From the NCBI GenBank assembly GCA_005888755.1, contig VBBQ01000025.1:1-64000 (forward strand): a stretch of DNA of 64,000 nucleotides, in the 5' to 3' direction. The stretch is from Candidatus Bathyarchaeota archaeon (lineage in GTDB: Archaea; Thermoproteota; Bathyarchaeia; 40CM-2-53-6). The notes under the pieces were generated by a model. The model worked only from the letters and a program-made list of their open reading frames with translations. It was not told the DNA's origin and searched no databases. Positions 8,140-16,587 of the stretch are shown piece after piece (position 1 is the stretch's first letter; the number at the start of each line of letters is the position of its first letter). The translations under genes were made by a program, and so were the position numbers.

Positions 8140-9414
8140 CTTTGACGTTTCGAGCAGCAATTCTCTAGCCCTGTCCAAGCGAATCTTCCGTTCGGCGACC
8201 ATCTTGTCCGCCAACAAGTCGATCAGATCACCTTGAGCGCCGGCCATAGCGGCGATATTTCTCGCGTGCAGGGACATGTGTCCCTTCTGAATCCCTTCCG
8301 CGGCCAAGGCTCGTAGAGCAGCCATGTTCTGGGCTAAGCCCACCGAGGCCATGACCTCGCCAAGTTCGCGTGCCGTCTTGACGCCAAGAATCTTCAGGGA
8401 TATCTTGGCGATAGGGTGAACCGCGGTCACTCCCCCGATTATCCCGACCGCAGCGGGGATCTCGATCGTCCCAACCAAGTTTCCTTTCGAGTCCTTCTTC
8501 CATATTGTGAGCGGAGAGTAATGTCCAGATCGCGCCGCGTAAGCATGGGCCCCTGCCTCTATCGCCCTGGTGTCATTCCCAGTGGCTAAGCAGACGGCTG
8601 TTACGCCGTTCATTACTCCTTTGTTGTGGGTTGCGCATCTGTAAGGGTCGGCCGCTGCAAACGCGTAAGCCTCCACGATCCCATCAACAATATCCTCACC
8701 TCCGAGGGCATCTTTCGAAACTGTCACAGTGGCTCTGGCAATTCTCTTGTCTGCAAGGTTTGAGATGATCCGCAGTCGGGCTTGACCCTTGGAGACATTC
8801 TCAAGCATCGGTGCGACCGCTTCTGCCATCGTGTTGGCGACATTGGCCCCCATGGCATCGCGGCAGTCGACCAGAAGCTCTGCGATGACCATTATCCCAA
8901 CTTGGCTGGGCAGGATTCTGACGCGGAGGTCTTTTGCCCCTCCGCCCAAAGAGAGCAGGGTCGGGTCCTGCTGGTTGGCTTTCTCAAGGATCTCTTTTCT
9001 CGCTGAGAGGATCGCCTTCTCAGCATCTTTCGGCGAGGGACATTTCACTATCTGAATCTGGCTGATCATGACAGGTTCCGTGCTGGTGGCTGTGAAGCCG
9101 CCTGTTGGTCTAGCCATCTTGGCCGCATTGCTAGCCGCAGCGACGACCGACGGTTCCTCGATGGCCATCGGTACCAGGTAGTCTCTTCCGTTAACTAGGA
9201 AGTTCGTCGCGATTCCGAGAGGGATCGGAAATATGCTGATGACGTTCTCGATCATTCGTTGAGCGGTCGCGATGGGCATTGATCCGTTTGCTAGGGTCTG
9301 GGCTTCCTCTGAGGTCAAGCTTGCGAACTCTTTGACCATTCTGAGCCTCTCTTCCAAGGGAAGCTTGTAGAACGAGGCAATGGTTGATCTTCTGTTTAGA
9401 ACCGGCGTTTCCAA
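8095..9414 (-). CDS. class II (bacterial-type) HMG-CoA reductase
   Basis: About 439 residues if begun at TTG 9414, just past the IDI stop; the longer ORF-track start lies inside the IDI gene. It reduces HMG-CoA to mevalonate, the committed step of isoprenoid lipid synthesis. Motifs are those of class II enzymes known from Pseudomonas mevalonii: EEPSVVAAASNAAK, DAMGANVANTMAE, GGVTAVHPIAKISLKILGVKTA, and the catalytic His in KGHMSLHARNIA. Most archaea have class I HMGR, which lacks EEPSVVAAAS, so this gene looks acquired. It is the last gene of the S13-HMGR operon. Confidence 0.95.
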   Translation of the reverse strand: METPVLNRRSTIASFYKLPLEERLRMVKEFASLTSEEAQTLANGSMPIATAQRMIENVISIFPIPLGIATNFLVNGRDYLVPMAIEEPSVVAAASNAAKMARPTGGFTATSTEPVMISQIQIVKCPSPKDAEKAILSARKEILEKANQQDPTLLSLGGGAKDLRVRILPSQVGIMVIAELLVDCRDAMGANVANTMAEAVAPMLENVSKGQARLRIISNLADKRIARATVTVSKDALGGEDIVDGIVEAYAFAAADPYRCATHNKGVMNGVTAVCLATGNDTRAIEAGAHAYAARSGHYSPLTIWKKDSKGNLVGTIEIPAAVGIIGGVTAVHPIAKISLKILGVKTARELGEVMASVGLAQNMAALRALAAEGIQKGHMSLHARNIAAMAGAQGDLIDLLADKMVAERKIRLDRARELLLETSKSKESRAAQKKTHKA

Positions 9415-9416
9415 AG

Positions 9417-9950
9417 CTAAGCCCCGGGTGGACCGAGGTTTTCCTTTCTCAGTCTGTTGAATGCGATCGGGAACCAGGGAGTATATTTCTTGGGGTCTTT
9501 CTCCAAGTCTTTTTGGAGGTCGGTGAGGGTGATCCATTTCCAGTCGTCTACCTCTTCGGGATTCGGTTTTGGGTCTCTATCGTATTGCCCGACAAAGACA
9601 TGATCAAACTCGTGCTCTGTCAAGCCGCTCTTCGGGTCGGTCGCTTTGTAAACGAAGCTAAAGGTCTCTTTCAACGGCGTATCAAAGCCCAACTCTTGCT
9701 TCAGCTTTCTGTGAACTGCAGCCTCTAGTTTCTCGCCTTTTGTCGGATGACTGCAGCACGGGTTGCTCCAGAGGCTTTGAAAGTGATGCTTAGCCTTCGA
9801 CCTAAGTTGGAGAAGCGCCTCGTTCTTGGAATTGAAAATGAAGATGGAAAAGGCGCGGTGCAGCTTTCCACCATCGCGATGAGCTGCTAGTTTTTCTTCG
9901 TATCCAATGGGGTTGTCTTTCTCGTCGACTAGAACAATGATCTCGGGCAT
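9417..9950 (-). CDS. idi: isopentenyl-diphosphate delta-isomerase, type I (Nudix)
   Basis: A 177-residue Nudix-fold IDI converting IPP to DMAPP. Visible are HRAFSIFIFNSKNE, the catalytic-Cys context WSNPCCSHP, the Nudix-like KLKQELGFD, and EHEFDHVFVG with DWKWI. Most archaea use the unrelated flavin type II enzyme; type I is reported from haloarchaea and some others. The adjacent mevalonate kinase and HMG-CoA reductase make the role secure. No isopentenyl phosphate kinase gene lies beside it, although many archaeal versions of this cluster have one. Confidence 0.95.
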   Translation of the reverse strand: MPEIIVLVDEKDNPIGYEEKLAAHRDGGKLHRAFSIFIFNSKNEALLQLRSKAKHHFQSLWSNPCCSHPTKGEKLEAAVHRKLKQELGFDTPLKETFSFVYKATDPKSGLTEHEFDHVFVGQYDRDPKPNPEEVDDWKWITLTDLQKDLEKDPKKYTPWFPIAFNRLRKENLGPPGA

Positions 9951-10018
9951 TTTCTCTATCCGTTTATCGGGATGTGAGCCGCTCTTTTTCTGCCTTTCCG
10001 ACCCGAAGTCATCTCAGA

Positions 10019-11011
10019 TTAGTATACTCCCTGCTTGTCGAGGGACACGTTGTAGATCGTTCCTCCCTCTCTTCGCAGTTCTCTCGCTATGCGGGATTGA
10101 GTCTTCTTGTCAGGGCATAGCGCTATTATGCATCCGCCGCCTCCAGCGCCTGTGAGTTTGGCGCCGAGAGCTCCTGCTTCCCTCGCCCTAGCCACAAGCC
10201 TGTCCAGCCTAGGAATTGAGACACCGATCTGACGAAGTAACTCGTGATTTCTGTTCATCAGAGACCCCAGCTCGCTGTCGCCCTCGGTTTTTAGTGCCTT
10301 GACCACCGCATTCGACATTGTAGTGATCTCCTCTAGATGCGTTTGAAACCTATCGGTTTGTTTCCGCGATCGCTTCACAACCGACCCTACCAAGGCTTTG
10401 GTTGACCGGTGAATTCCTGAGTCGCAAACAAGAATCGTGGGTGGTCGTTTGACGTTGATCGGATTGATCTTTGAGGGCTTTCTGAACTGGATAATTCCAC
10501 CGAAGGTGCAAGTTGCTTGGTCGACCCCCGAAGGATGCCCGTGAAGGTAGTTCTCTGGAATGAAAGCGAGCTTGAAGATTTCTCGTCGGTCAAGTCGAAT
10601 CCCTCTTGACTTGGCTACTGCTGAGATGGTTGCGACTGTGGTGGACGCAGAGGATCCCAGGCCCGCGCCGATTGGAATCTCGCAATTCGCATCTACATGG
10701 AGGCCCCGTTCTTTGCTTGCTAAGTGGTCGAGTGTAGCGTTCGCTGCGAGACGTAGTGGCTCTAGAAGCTCTTGGTTGTTTGCGGCTGACGCCCCCTTGT
10801 CGACGTCACTGACTAGATGTAGTGGAATGTCAGCTGTTACCTCGATCTCCCCACTCTGGGAGGGCCTCACATCAATCTCTGAGTAGAGATTGACAGCCAT
10901 GGCAACTGCCGGCGCGCCGAGGACGACGAATTGTTCCCCTGATAGAATGATCTTTCCAGGCGCTCTGGACGATACGGTCGCTGGAGAAGTTCTCGGCGAG
11001 AACGATCTCAC
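10019..11011 (-). CDS. mvk: mevalonate kinase
   Basis: A 330-residue GHMP kinase phosphorylating mevalonate. Motif 1 is APGKIILSGEQFVV, motif 2 is PIGAGLGSSAS, and motif 3 is KLTGAGGGGCI. I chose GTG 11011, whose GTGA overlaps the MEMO stop; the longer track start is out-of-frame shadow of MEMO. The enzyme feeds the mevalonate branch whose other members (IDI, HMGR) follow. Confidence 0.95.
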   Translation of the reverse strand: MRSFSPRTSPATVSSRAPGKIILSGEQFVVLGAPAVAMAVNLYSEIDVRPSQSGEIEVTADIPLHLVSDVDKGASAANNQELLEPLRLAANATLDHLASKERGLHVDANCEIPIGAGLGSSASTTVATISAVAKSRGIRLDRREIFKLAFIPENYLHGHPSGVDQATCTFGGIIQFRKPSKINPINVKRPPTILVCDSGIHRSTKALVGSVVKRSRKQTDRFQTHLEEITTMSNAVVKALKTEGDSELGSLMNRNHELLRQIGVSIPRLDRLVARAREAGALGAKLTGAGGGGCIIALCPDKKTQSRIARELRREGGTIYNVSLDKQGVY

Positions 11012-11856
11012 TTCGTAAATGCGATCGCCGCGTAACCAACAACTGACCGCTTGTCTCCAGCCGTGTCTCCGCTCGTCTGATACGAAAGCAATTTTGCATG
11101 TCTTGCCCCGAGGATCTTGGACGCGTGTAGAACGGCCGTGACGGGACCGTATCCGCAAGCCGAGACATTTTTCTCTTCGATCACGTCCTGGAATTTTTTC
11201 TCGTCCATTTCGAGCACGGCCTCGATGGCTTCCAAGTCCTTCTTCTTCGCCGATTCGTAGGGTTCGTAGTGACTCCAATCTGAAGAGGCGATGAGCACCG
11301 CTCCCGTCTCTGCGGACGCCTTGGCGAGGGCGTCGCCTATTTGCATGCTCGTTTCAAGATCCTGAAGCATCATACAGATCGGTACGAACTTGAAGCGTCT
11401 TGGATAGATGAATTGTAGGAAGGGAAGTTGAACTTCTATCGAGTGTTCTCTCTTGTGGGCTTCCTCTTCAACGTCGATCAGACCTGAGAATTTCGCAATC
11501 GAAGAGGCCAAGGGGTTGTCCACGGGAACTTCACCGAGCGGAGTTGCCCACTGCCCCTCCGTCATTGTTGAGACGCCGCTACCATAACCGGTATGGTTAG
11601 GTCCCAGAATTATCATAGATCCCCGCAAGCCCGACGAGGCAAGTTGAAAGTAGCTGTGGGCAGCTACAGGTCCGGAATAATCGTATCCCGCGTGGGGCAC
11701 GACAAACCCCACTAGCCTGTCGTCTGGTGTTGCTGGAATGGAGGGTACCGATCTTGGTCCGAGCGGGTGCAGGAAGCAGTTGTGTATCTGGGTTCGAAGT
11801 GCGCCTTCAGTGTCGGGGTAGAAGGTGCCAGCCTGTGCGGGCGGGCGTGTTTTCAC
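11008..11856 (-). CDS. MEMO1-family protein (AmmeMemoRadiSam system B)
   Basis: A 282-residue protein of the MEMO family, related in fold to extradiol dioxygenases. It shows PAQAGTFYP, VPHAGYDYSGP, LGPNHTGYG, HSIEVQLPF, and SDWSHYEPY, the His residues lining the would-be metal site. The biochemical role in archaea is not established. The gene sits between rps2 and mvk, as in many archaea, with a GTG start overlapping the S2 stop (GTGA). Confidence 0.95.
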   Translation of the reverse strand: MKTRPPAQAGTFYPDTEGALRTQIHNCFLHPLGPRSVPSIPATPDDRLVGFVVPHAGYDYSGPVAAHSYFQLASSGLRGSMIILGPNHTGYGSGVSTMTEGQWATPLGEVPVDNPLASSIAKFSGLIDVEEEAHKREHSIEVQLPFLQFIYPRRFKFVPICMMLQDLETSMQIGDALAKASAETGAVLIASSDWSHYEPYESAKKKDLEAIEAVLEMDEKKFQDVIEEKNVSACGYGPVTAVLHASKILGARHAKLLSYQTSGDTAGDKRSVVGYAAIAFTK

Positions 11857-12533
11857 GCCTCTCCACCAGAAGCTCGTCCCATGGGCATGGCGGCAAGCTT
11901 CGTTTCAAAGTCATCCACGGTCAGGGGGATTGTTCCGTCTTGGGGAAGTTCTCCCCTCTCGCGGAGCACTTGTCTGGCGAGCAACCAGTAGACCACAGCG
12001 AGAGCTCTCCTTCCCTTGTTGTTTACCGGGATAACGAAATCAACCCCGGAAAAGACGTTGTCAGTATCGCACAAGGCAATGACCGGCACGCCTACGGAGG
12101 TGGCTTCTTTGATTGCTTGCCAGTCGGCTCGGGGATCAGTGACAAGGACGACTTGTGGCTCTGCGTGGTGGGGCTGGAGAGGATTGGATATGAGTCCTGG
12201 CATGAATCGGCCGACTATTGGAACTGTACGCGTGATCTCTGCGAACTTCTCCACAGGAGTCTTACCGTAGAGTCTCGAAGACACGGCCAGCACTCTTCCC
12301 GGGTCGAATCGACCCATGAATCTGGCGGCGATCCTGATCTTTTCGTTGGTCTCGCCGATGTTGAGGATGAACAGGCCATCAGGGCGGACTCTGAAAATGT
12401 ACTTTTCCATGTCCACCGTTTTGATCCGCGTGCCAATGTGCAGTCCCGCAGCCAACAGCTCTTCAAGAGAGAGAAGCAGGTTTTCTGCTCTCGGTATCGC
12501 TTCTCTATCCTCGATGTCTTGGCTTTCCAACAA
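11853..12533 (-). CDS. rps2: ribosomal protein uS2
   Basis: A 226-residue archaeal uS2. Diagnostic are AAGLHIGTRIKT near the N-terminus, GRFDPGRVLAVSSR, GRFMPGLISNP, and VTDPRADWQAIKEA. The start is TTG 12533, 11 nt after the RpoN stop. No enolase gene lies between RpoN and S2, unlike in many archaeal versions of this operon. Confidence 0.97.
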   Translation of the reverse strand: MLESQDIEDREAIPRAENLLLSLEELLAAGLHIGTRIKTVDMEKYIFRVRPDGLFILNIGETNEKIRIAARFMGRFDPGRVLAVSSRLYGKTPVEKFAEITRTVPIVGRFMPGLISNPLQPHHAEPQVVLVTDPRADWQAIKEATSVGVPVIALCDTDNVFSGVDFVIPVNNKGRRALAVVYWLLARQVLRERGELPQDGTIPLTVDDFETKLAAMPMGRASGGEA

Positions 12534-12543
12534 GGTTCCTCGT

Positions 12544-12768
12544 CTAGATGATCTCGGCTCGCTTCTTGGCAGAGACTTGCGGGTACTTCAGGAACTCGTC
12601 GATTATTTCAACGTGGGTTATGAGCATTCTTCGGCAGCAGTATCGTCGGATCCCTAGCTCGTCTAGTACCTTGATGGGCCGATCGCCAGCCCGGACCCGT
12701 AGGCTAAACGTTTCCCATTTGTCGGCTATCTGTTTGCCGCAGGTAAAGCATCTTACTGGTATGATCAT
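12544..12768 (-). CDS. rpoN: RNA polymerase subunit N (RPB10 homologue)
   Basis: A 74-residue zinc protein of RNA polymerase assembly, beginning at ATG 12768 ([14 protein letters not shown]). The zinc ligands are CFTC near the N-terminus and the CC pair in RRYCCRRML. The track gives a longer ORF, but its first 51 residues overlap S9 in another frame and are not part of RpoN. Confidence 0.97.
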   Translation of the reverse strand: MIIPVRCFTCGKQIADKWETFSLRVRAGDRPIKVLDELGIRRYCCRRMLITHVEIIDEFLKYPQVSAKKRAEII

Positions 12769-12782
12769 TTTTCTTTTCTCTC

Positions 12783-13193
12783 TTACCTGTACGATTTCTG
12801 TTTTCTTCTTCGTGCACTTGGCCCGCCGAACTTTTTCGGTTCGGTTACTCGTTGATCCCCGGCTAACATTACTCTGTCGAAGGCGATGAAGTTCTTCCTT
12901 AGCTCGCTGCTCTTGGTCCACGAGGCGAGTGATCGTGCGATGGCGATTCTGGCCGCCTCAGCCTGACCCATGAAACCTCCGCCGTTGACTGATACCCGGA
13001 TGTCGACGCCTTTGGCCCGGTCTCCGGCGATAATTAGTGGTTCTTGAATTTTCATCCGAACAACCTCTGGACTAACATAGTCCAGGGCTATATCGTTGAA
13101 GTAGATTCGGCCTTTTCCAGGTTTTACAACAGCTCGCGCTATCGCGGTCTTTCGCTTACCTGTCTCGAGTACAGGCTTCTTCTTCTCACTCAG
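12783..13193 (-). CDS. rps9: ribosomal protein uS9, apparently CTG-initiated
   Basis: A uS9 of 136 residues if begun at CTG 13193. The conserved N-terminus [23 protein letters not shown] lies upstream of the first ATG (13055), so the 90-residue track ORF is truncated. The reading frame has no ATG/GTG/TTG before the conserved part; CTG AGT GAG AAG gives M-S-E-K, a normal S9 start, and its CTGA overlaps the L13 stop. The C-terminus ends in the usual basic tail [19 protein letters not shown] run about 8-12 nt upstream could serve as ribosome binding site. Confidence 0.93.
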   Translation of the reverse strand: MSEKKKPVLETGKRKTAIARAVVKPGKGRIYFNDIALDYVSPEVVRMKIQEPLIIAGDRAKGVDIRVSVNGGGFMGQAEAARIAIARSLASWTKSSELRKNFIAFDRVMLAGDQRVTEPKKFGGPSARRRKQKSYR

Positions 13194-13651
13194 GCGGGAA
13201 TGCCCCCGATCTCTTCTGCCAGTTGAGCAACGGTGATGAAGGGAACTCTCAGCTTTGACGCGTTTGCATGGGACACGGTGTTGTAGGTTTTTCCCTCGTA
13301 CTCTTTGGGAACCCCAACGTACACGATAACTCTGTGGAACGCCTGTTTTCCATGACTCTTCTTCCAGGGAAGCATTCCCCTGATGACTCTCCGGACATAG
13401 TTGTCAGGCCTCCTAGGATGAGTTGGGGCTTTTTCCTGGTTGCCGAGCGTTCGTGTTTTCAGTTTTGTCTTGGCCCGGGCGACAACTCTGGCCTTTGTAC
13501 CGGAAATAATAGCTCGTTCAGCATTCAGCACAACCATCTTTTTTCCTTCGAGGGCTTGCTTCGCAACATAGCTCGCCATTCTTCCAAGAATCAGATTTGA
13601 CGCGTCAACAACCTCTTCCTCCGGCGAGAGACTTGCAACTATTTTTTTCAA
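13190..13651 (-). CDS. rpl13: ribosomal protein uL13
   Basis: A 153-residue archaeal uL13. It shows VVDASNLILGRMASYVAK, VVLNAERAIISG, the basic region RPDNYVRRVIRGMLPWKKSHGKQAF, and VYVGVPKEYEGK. The TTG start overlaps the RpoD stop (TTGA). No L18e gene separates RpoD and L13 here, although that is the common archaeal order. Confidence 0.97.
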   Translation of the reverse strand: MKKIVASLSPEEEVVDASNLILGRMASYVAKQALEGKKMVVLNAERAIISGTKARVVARAKTKLKTRTLGNQEKAPTHPRRPDNYVRRVIRGMLPWKKSHGKQAFHRVIVYVGVPKEYEGKTYNTVSHANASKLRVPFITVAQLAEEIGGIPA

Positions 13652-14283
13652 CTCTCGGTCATTCCTCCAAGCCCTTCGCCGAAGCTAACGGATTTCGCGT
13701 TGATTATCCGTGCGGCCTCAAGGACGATCTTTTCGGGAGGCATCGTTCCAGTCGACTCGACAAGGAAAGTGAAGGTCCGAGCCTTTTCGTCATAGTTGTA
13801 GGTCGCGGCTGAGACAGATTGCCATTTCGCGTGGACGTTCCCTCTCCCTAGCCGAGCGTAGGCTTCTAGCTTGATCTTTTGGCCAGCTGTAAGTTTCACG
13901 ATGGGGATCCTGTCGGAGACCGGCTTGACCTCCGGGTTCTCAGGCTTAAGCTGGGAGGAATAGACTACCTCAACCGGTTCGGAGGCCTCTATCTCTAGAG
14001 AGAATGACGCTCGACACTTTTCGCAGCCCAGCTCACTCTTACAGGTGCATTCTTCAGGCAGGTTGTAAGAGGTGTCAGTTGTAACCGGGATCAGTCCGAG
14101 ACGGTGCGCGAGGATCTCATCATACATAACAGAGTTGTTTTCAAGGATCATGACATCGTCGATCGCCATCACCGGGATCTCCGAGATCATTATCCGGCGC
14201 AGGGCATTAGCGAAGGCAGGTGATACGTCTGAAAGCACGAAGCGGAGAGTCTCTTGTTCCTTGCTCAGGAGTTTAATGTCCAT
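13648..14283 (-). CDS. rpoD: RNA polymerase subunit D (RPB3/alpha homologue)
   Basis: A 211-residue assembly-platform subunit. Typical are FANALRRIMISEIPVMAID, LAHRLGLIPV, the cysteine cluster CTCKSELGCEKC (possible Fe-S or Zn ligands, as in crenarchaeal and thaumarchaeal D subunits), and the Gly-rich end SFGEGLGG. Gene order is conserved with L13 downstream, but the S11 gene expected upstream is replaced by a membrane-protein gene. Confidence 0.97.
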   Translation of the reverse strand: MDIKLLSKEQETLRFVLSDVSPAFANALRRIMISEIPVMAIDDVMILENNSVMYDEILAHRLGLIPVTTDTSYNLPEECTCKSELGCEKCRASFSLEIEASEPVEVVYSSQLKPENPEVKPVSDRIPIVKLTAGQKIKLEAYARLGRGNVHAKWQSVSAATYNYDEKARTFTFLVESTGTMPPEKIVLEAARIINAKSVSFGEGLGGMTES

Positions 14284-14451
14284 CTAGCTATCATACTTCC
14301 AGGATGAAGGTGACCCGGGCAAGCGGTCCGGACTTTATTTAAAGCTGACGAGAAAATGAGCCCGAAAAACCGCAACCGCCACGAAAACAGCCCCAGCGAC
14401 CGACTCTGGCAGCTTGGTCAGACTGTGAATTGCTATATAGAGAAGGAATTG

Positions 14452-14997
14452 CTAGATAGAGAAGAATAGGATTCCGAAGTAGATATTGACCAGCCCGATG
14501 CCGATTGCTATCGGCGGGAAGGCCAGCACCGAGCCTATGAACTCAAAGAGGTCCTCCACAAATCTCAGCAGGGTATAGATCGCGAGAGTTGCGATTAGGA
14601 AGACAATCACGAGAACGGTGGTGCTCGTAAATAGTGATGGGAGAAATGTTCTGAGAAAGTATGCAATTAGCAACCCCAACGCTAGGGAGATTATAGATGC
14701 CCACCGAACGTTTCGAACGGGACGGGATATGAGCAGGATCCCGAGCAGAATCATGGCCGGCAAGAAATACTTCAGATAAGGCGAACTTGTCGACGCGCCC
14801 GCGACCGCTTCAGAAATCGCGCTTGAGAGAAATCCTAGGCCAAGAGCATAGTCAACTGAGACTATGAGCACTAGAATTCCGACAAGGAACCCTAGAACAG
14901 ATAGCGCGCGTCCGAGCCCCTGCGAAATGCGTTTGAAGAGGGGCGCGCAGGCACAGAGTCCTCCTACGACCAGTATTATGCCTGCGGATAAGACCAT
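14452..14997 (-). CDS. multi-pass membrane protein of unknown function inside the ribosomal operon
   Basis: A 181-residue protein with about five to six hydrophobic segments and no charged catalytic motif. I do not recognise a family. It sits between S4 (48 bp away) and RpoD (168 bp) where S11 is normally found in archaea. Its stop is followed by about 165 bp without a gene, so RpoD may have its own promoter. Confidence 0.75.
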   Translation of the reverse strand: MVLSAGIILVVGGLCACAPLFKRISQGLGRALSVLGFLVGILVLIVSVDYALGLGFLSSAISEAVAGASTSSPYLKYFLPAMILLGILLISRPVRNVRWASIISLALGLLIAYFLRTFLPSLFTSTTVLVIVFLIATLAIYTLLRFVEDLFEFIGSVLAFPPIAIGIGLVNIYFGILFFSI

Positions 14998-15045
14998 GAC
15001 CTGTCCTGGTCTCGAATGGAGTACGAGTTTAGTTTAAGTGGCTTG

Positions 15046-15732
15046 TTACTTTTTCTCTGGTTCGGGCTCCGCCGTGAGTTCTTCCTCCGGCTCGACGAGC
15101 TCCAAGGGTTGTTCCGCCTGAACCTCTTCTTTGATCTCAGGTGAAACCGGGAGCACGGGCATAGCTGGTCCCGCGACTATCGGCGCTTCTTCAATGACCC
15201 TAGCGAGTCTTTTTCCCCCGGGAGCCGCTCTCGCGGGATGCTGAGCATTGGTCAGTGGGCTTCTCTGATCGAACGCGATTCTCGACTCTTCATCACGTTT
15301 GACAATGTAGCTCGGCACTGACACGATCTCGTTTGCTACGCTGATGTGACCGTGACTGACGAACTGGCGGGCTTGGTGGATGCTTCTTGCCAATCCCGAC
15401 CTGTAAACGATCGTCTGCAGGCGCCGCTCCATCAAGTCCTTGACATTGAGATCGAGAATGTTGTCAACGCTCGCGGATTCGGGAAGGATGCCGAGCCGTG
15501 CAAGACGCTTAAGGTATTGACTTTCAATCTGGGACTTTGCATCTTCAGAGGCACCGAGGAGAGTTCTTGCTATGCCCCTTATCTTCGAAAGCATCGTCTC
15601 GTGACGTCTAAGTTCCCGCTTGTTTCTAAGACCATACTCGCCGAGAAGATGGAGCTCGGCTTCAAGCTGTTCCTTTCGCCATGGATGGCGAGGAGTCTCG
15701 TATGTCTTTCTCGGCTTTCTAGGGTCTCCCAA
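15046..15732 (-). CDS. rps4: ribosomal protein uS4
   Basis: A 228-residue archaeal uS4, a primary 16S-binding protein. The S4 RNA-binding domain is visible as ERRLQTIVYRSGLARSIHQA followed by RQFVSHGHISVANEIV. The C-terminus carries an acidic and Pro-rich extension of about 50 residues (many E, P, V) beyond the usual 170-180 residues. It starts three bases after the S13 stop. Confidence 0.97.
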   Translation of the reverse strand: MGDPRKPRKTYETPRHPWRKEQLEAELHLLGEYGLRNKRELRRHETMLSKIRGIARTLLGASEDAKSQIESQYLKRLARLGILPESASVDNILDLNVKDLMERRLQTIVYRSGLARSIHQARQFVSHGHISVANEIVSVPSYIVKRDEESRIAFDQRSPLTNAQHPARAAPGGKRLARVIEEAPIVAGPAMPVLPVSPEIKEEVQAEQPLELVEPEEELTAEPEPEKK

Positions 15733-15735
15733 GGC

Positions 15736-16236
15736 CTACTCCTTCTTCTCTTCCTTTTTCCCTGTAGCCGCAGCGCGTGCCGCTTCCATGAGAACTTTCT
15801 TCTTGACTCCTACAGCTTTTCCTGAGCGCCCCGTAGTTCTTGTGCGCTGGCCCCTCACTTTCAGTCCCAAAGAGTGTCGGATTCCCTTCCAGCTCTTGAT
15901 GTCCTTCATCAGATCGATATCGGCCTTGTTTCTGAGAGCGAGATCTGGCCCGACCAAGTGCATGTCTCGTCCGCTCTCGATATCCTTTCTTCGATTGAAC
16001 AGTCGTGAGGGTATTCCGTGTTTTGCAGGATCCTTGATGATGTCTTCTAATCTTGAAATCTCCGCCTCGCTGAGGCTTCCTATTCTCGCTTCAGGGCTTA
16101 TCCGGGCTACTTTCACGACGGCTTGGGCGAAATTTGGCCCAACTCCTCGTATCCTGCTCAGCCCGAACGGCACTTTCTTGGTCCCATCGACGTCCGCGCC
16201 GAGTACGCGGAGGATGAGCCTAAACTCTCTTGACAT
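15736..16236 (-). CDS. rps13: ribosomal protein uS13
   Basis: A 166-residue uS13, first gene of the long minus-strand operon. Features are FRLILRVLGADVDG, the helix-hairpin-helix GVGPNFAQAVVK, HLVGPDLALRNKADID, and the basic C-terminus LGLKVRGQRTRTTGR. A TATA-like TTAAATTAAG about 35-45 bp upstream (16270-16279, minus strand) implies a very short leader. Confidence 0.97.
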   Translation of the reverse strand: MSREFRLILRVLGADVDGTKKVPFGLSRIRGVGPNFAQAVVKVARISPEARIGSLSEAEISRLEDIIKDPAKHGIPSRLFNRRKDIESGRDMHLVGPDLALRNKADIDLMKDIKSWKGIRHSLGLKVRGQRTRTTGRSGKAVGVKKKVLMEAARAAATGKKEEKKE

Positions 16237-16405
16237 CGCGCTTACACGAGGAAGAGGAAGCTTCCCTTATCGCTTAATTTAACGTTTCGACTTTGCGACA
16301 GCTTTGCGCCTCACGTTACAAGCACTTAACACGTCTTTGCGTGATCCGTTTTTGATCTCGCCGACTGGAAACTCATTCCCTTCCACTGGAAATTTCTGAG
16401 TTTGC

Positions 16406-16485
16406 GAAAATTTTTTTCGGTGAAAAAGTTCGTGCAACAAATATTTTCTACGACAGCGGATTTTTTTCTCACCGGAAAAAATTTA
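16406..16485. promoter_or_regulatory. A/T-rich inverted repeat between rps13 and speD
   Basis: The left arm GAAAATTTTTTTCGGTGAAAAAG (16406-16428) is matched by the reverse complement of the right arm (about 16460-16485), sharing a CGGTGA core flanked by T and A runs. About 31 nt separate the arms. It lies in the 351-bp intergenic region from which rps13 and speD diverge, upstream of both predicted TATA boxes, so it could be a regulator-binding site or a cruciform. Confidence 0.45.
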
Positions 16486-16508
16486 CCAACGAACTCGGTT
16501 GATGTGTA

Positions 16509-16521
16509 AACAATTCTTAAA
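16509..16521 (+). promoter_or_regulatory. TATA-like box for speD
   Basis: The sequence CAATTCTTAAATACG about 70 bp before the speD ATG resembles BRE/TATA. The predicted transcription start near 16545 would leave a leader of about 40 nt. Confidence 0.4.
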
Positions 16522-16587
16522 TACGCCACGCGCCTTGTTGATCATTCATCCGAAAAATATTCGCAAGAAGAGAAATCAACTCCAGAA

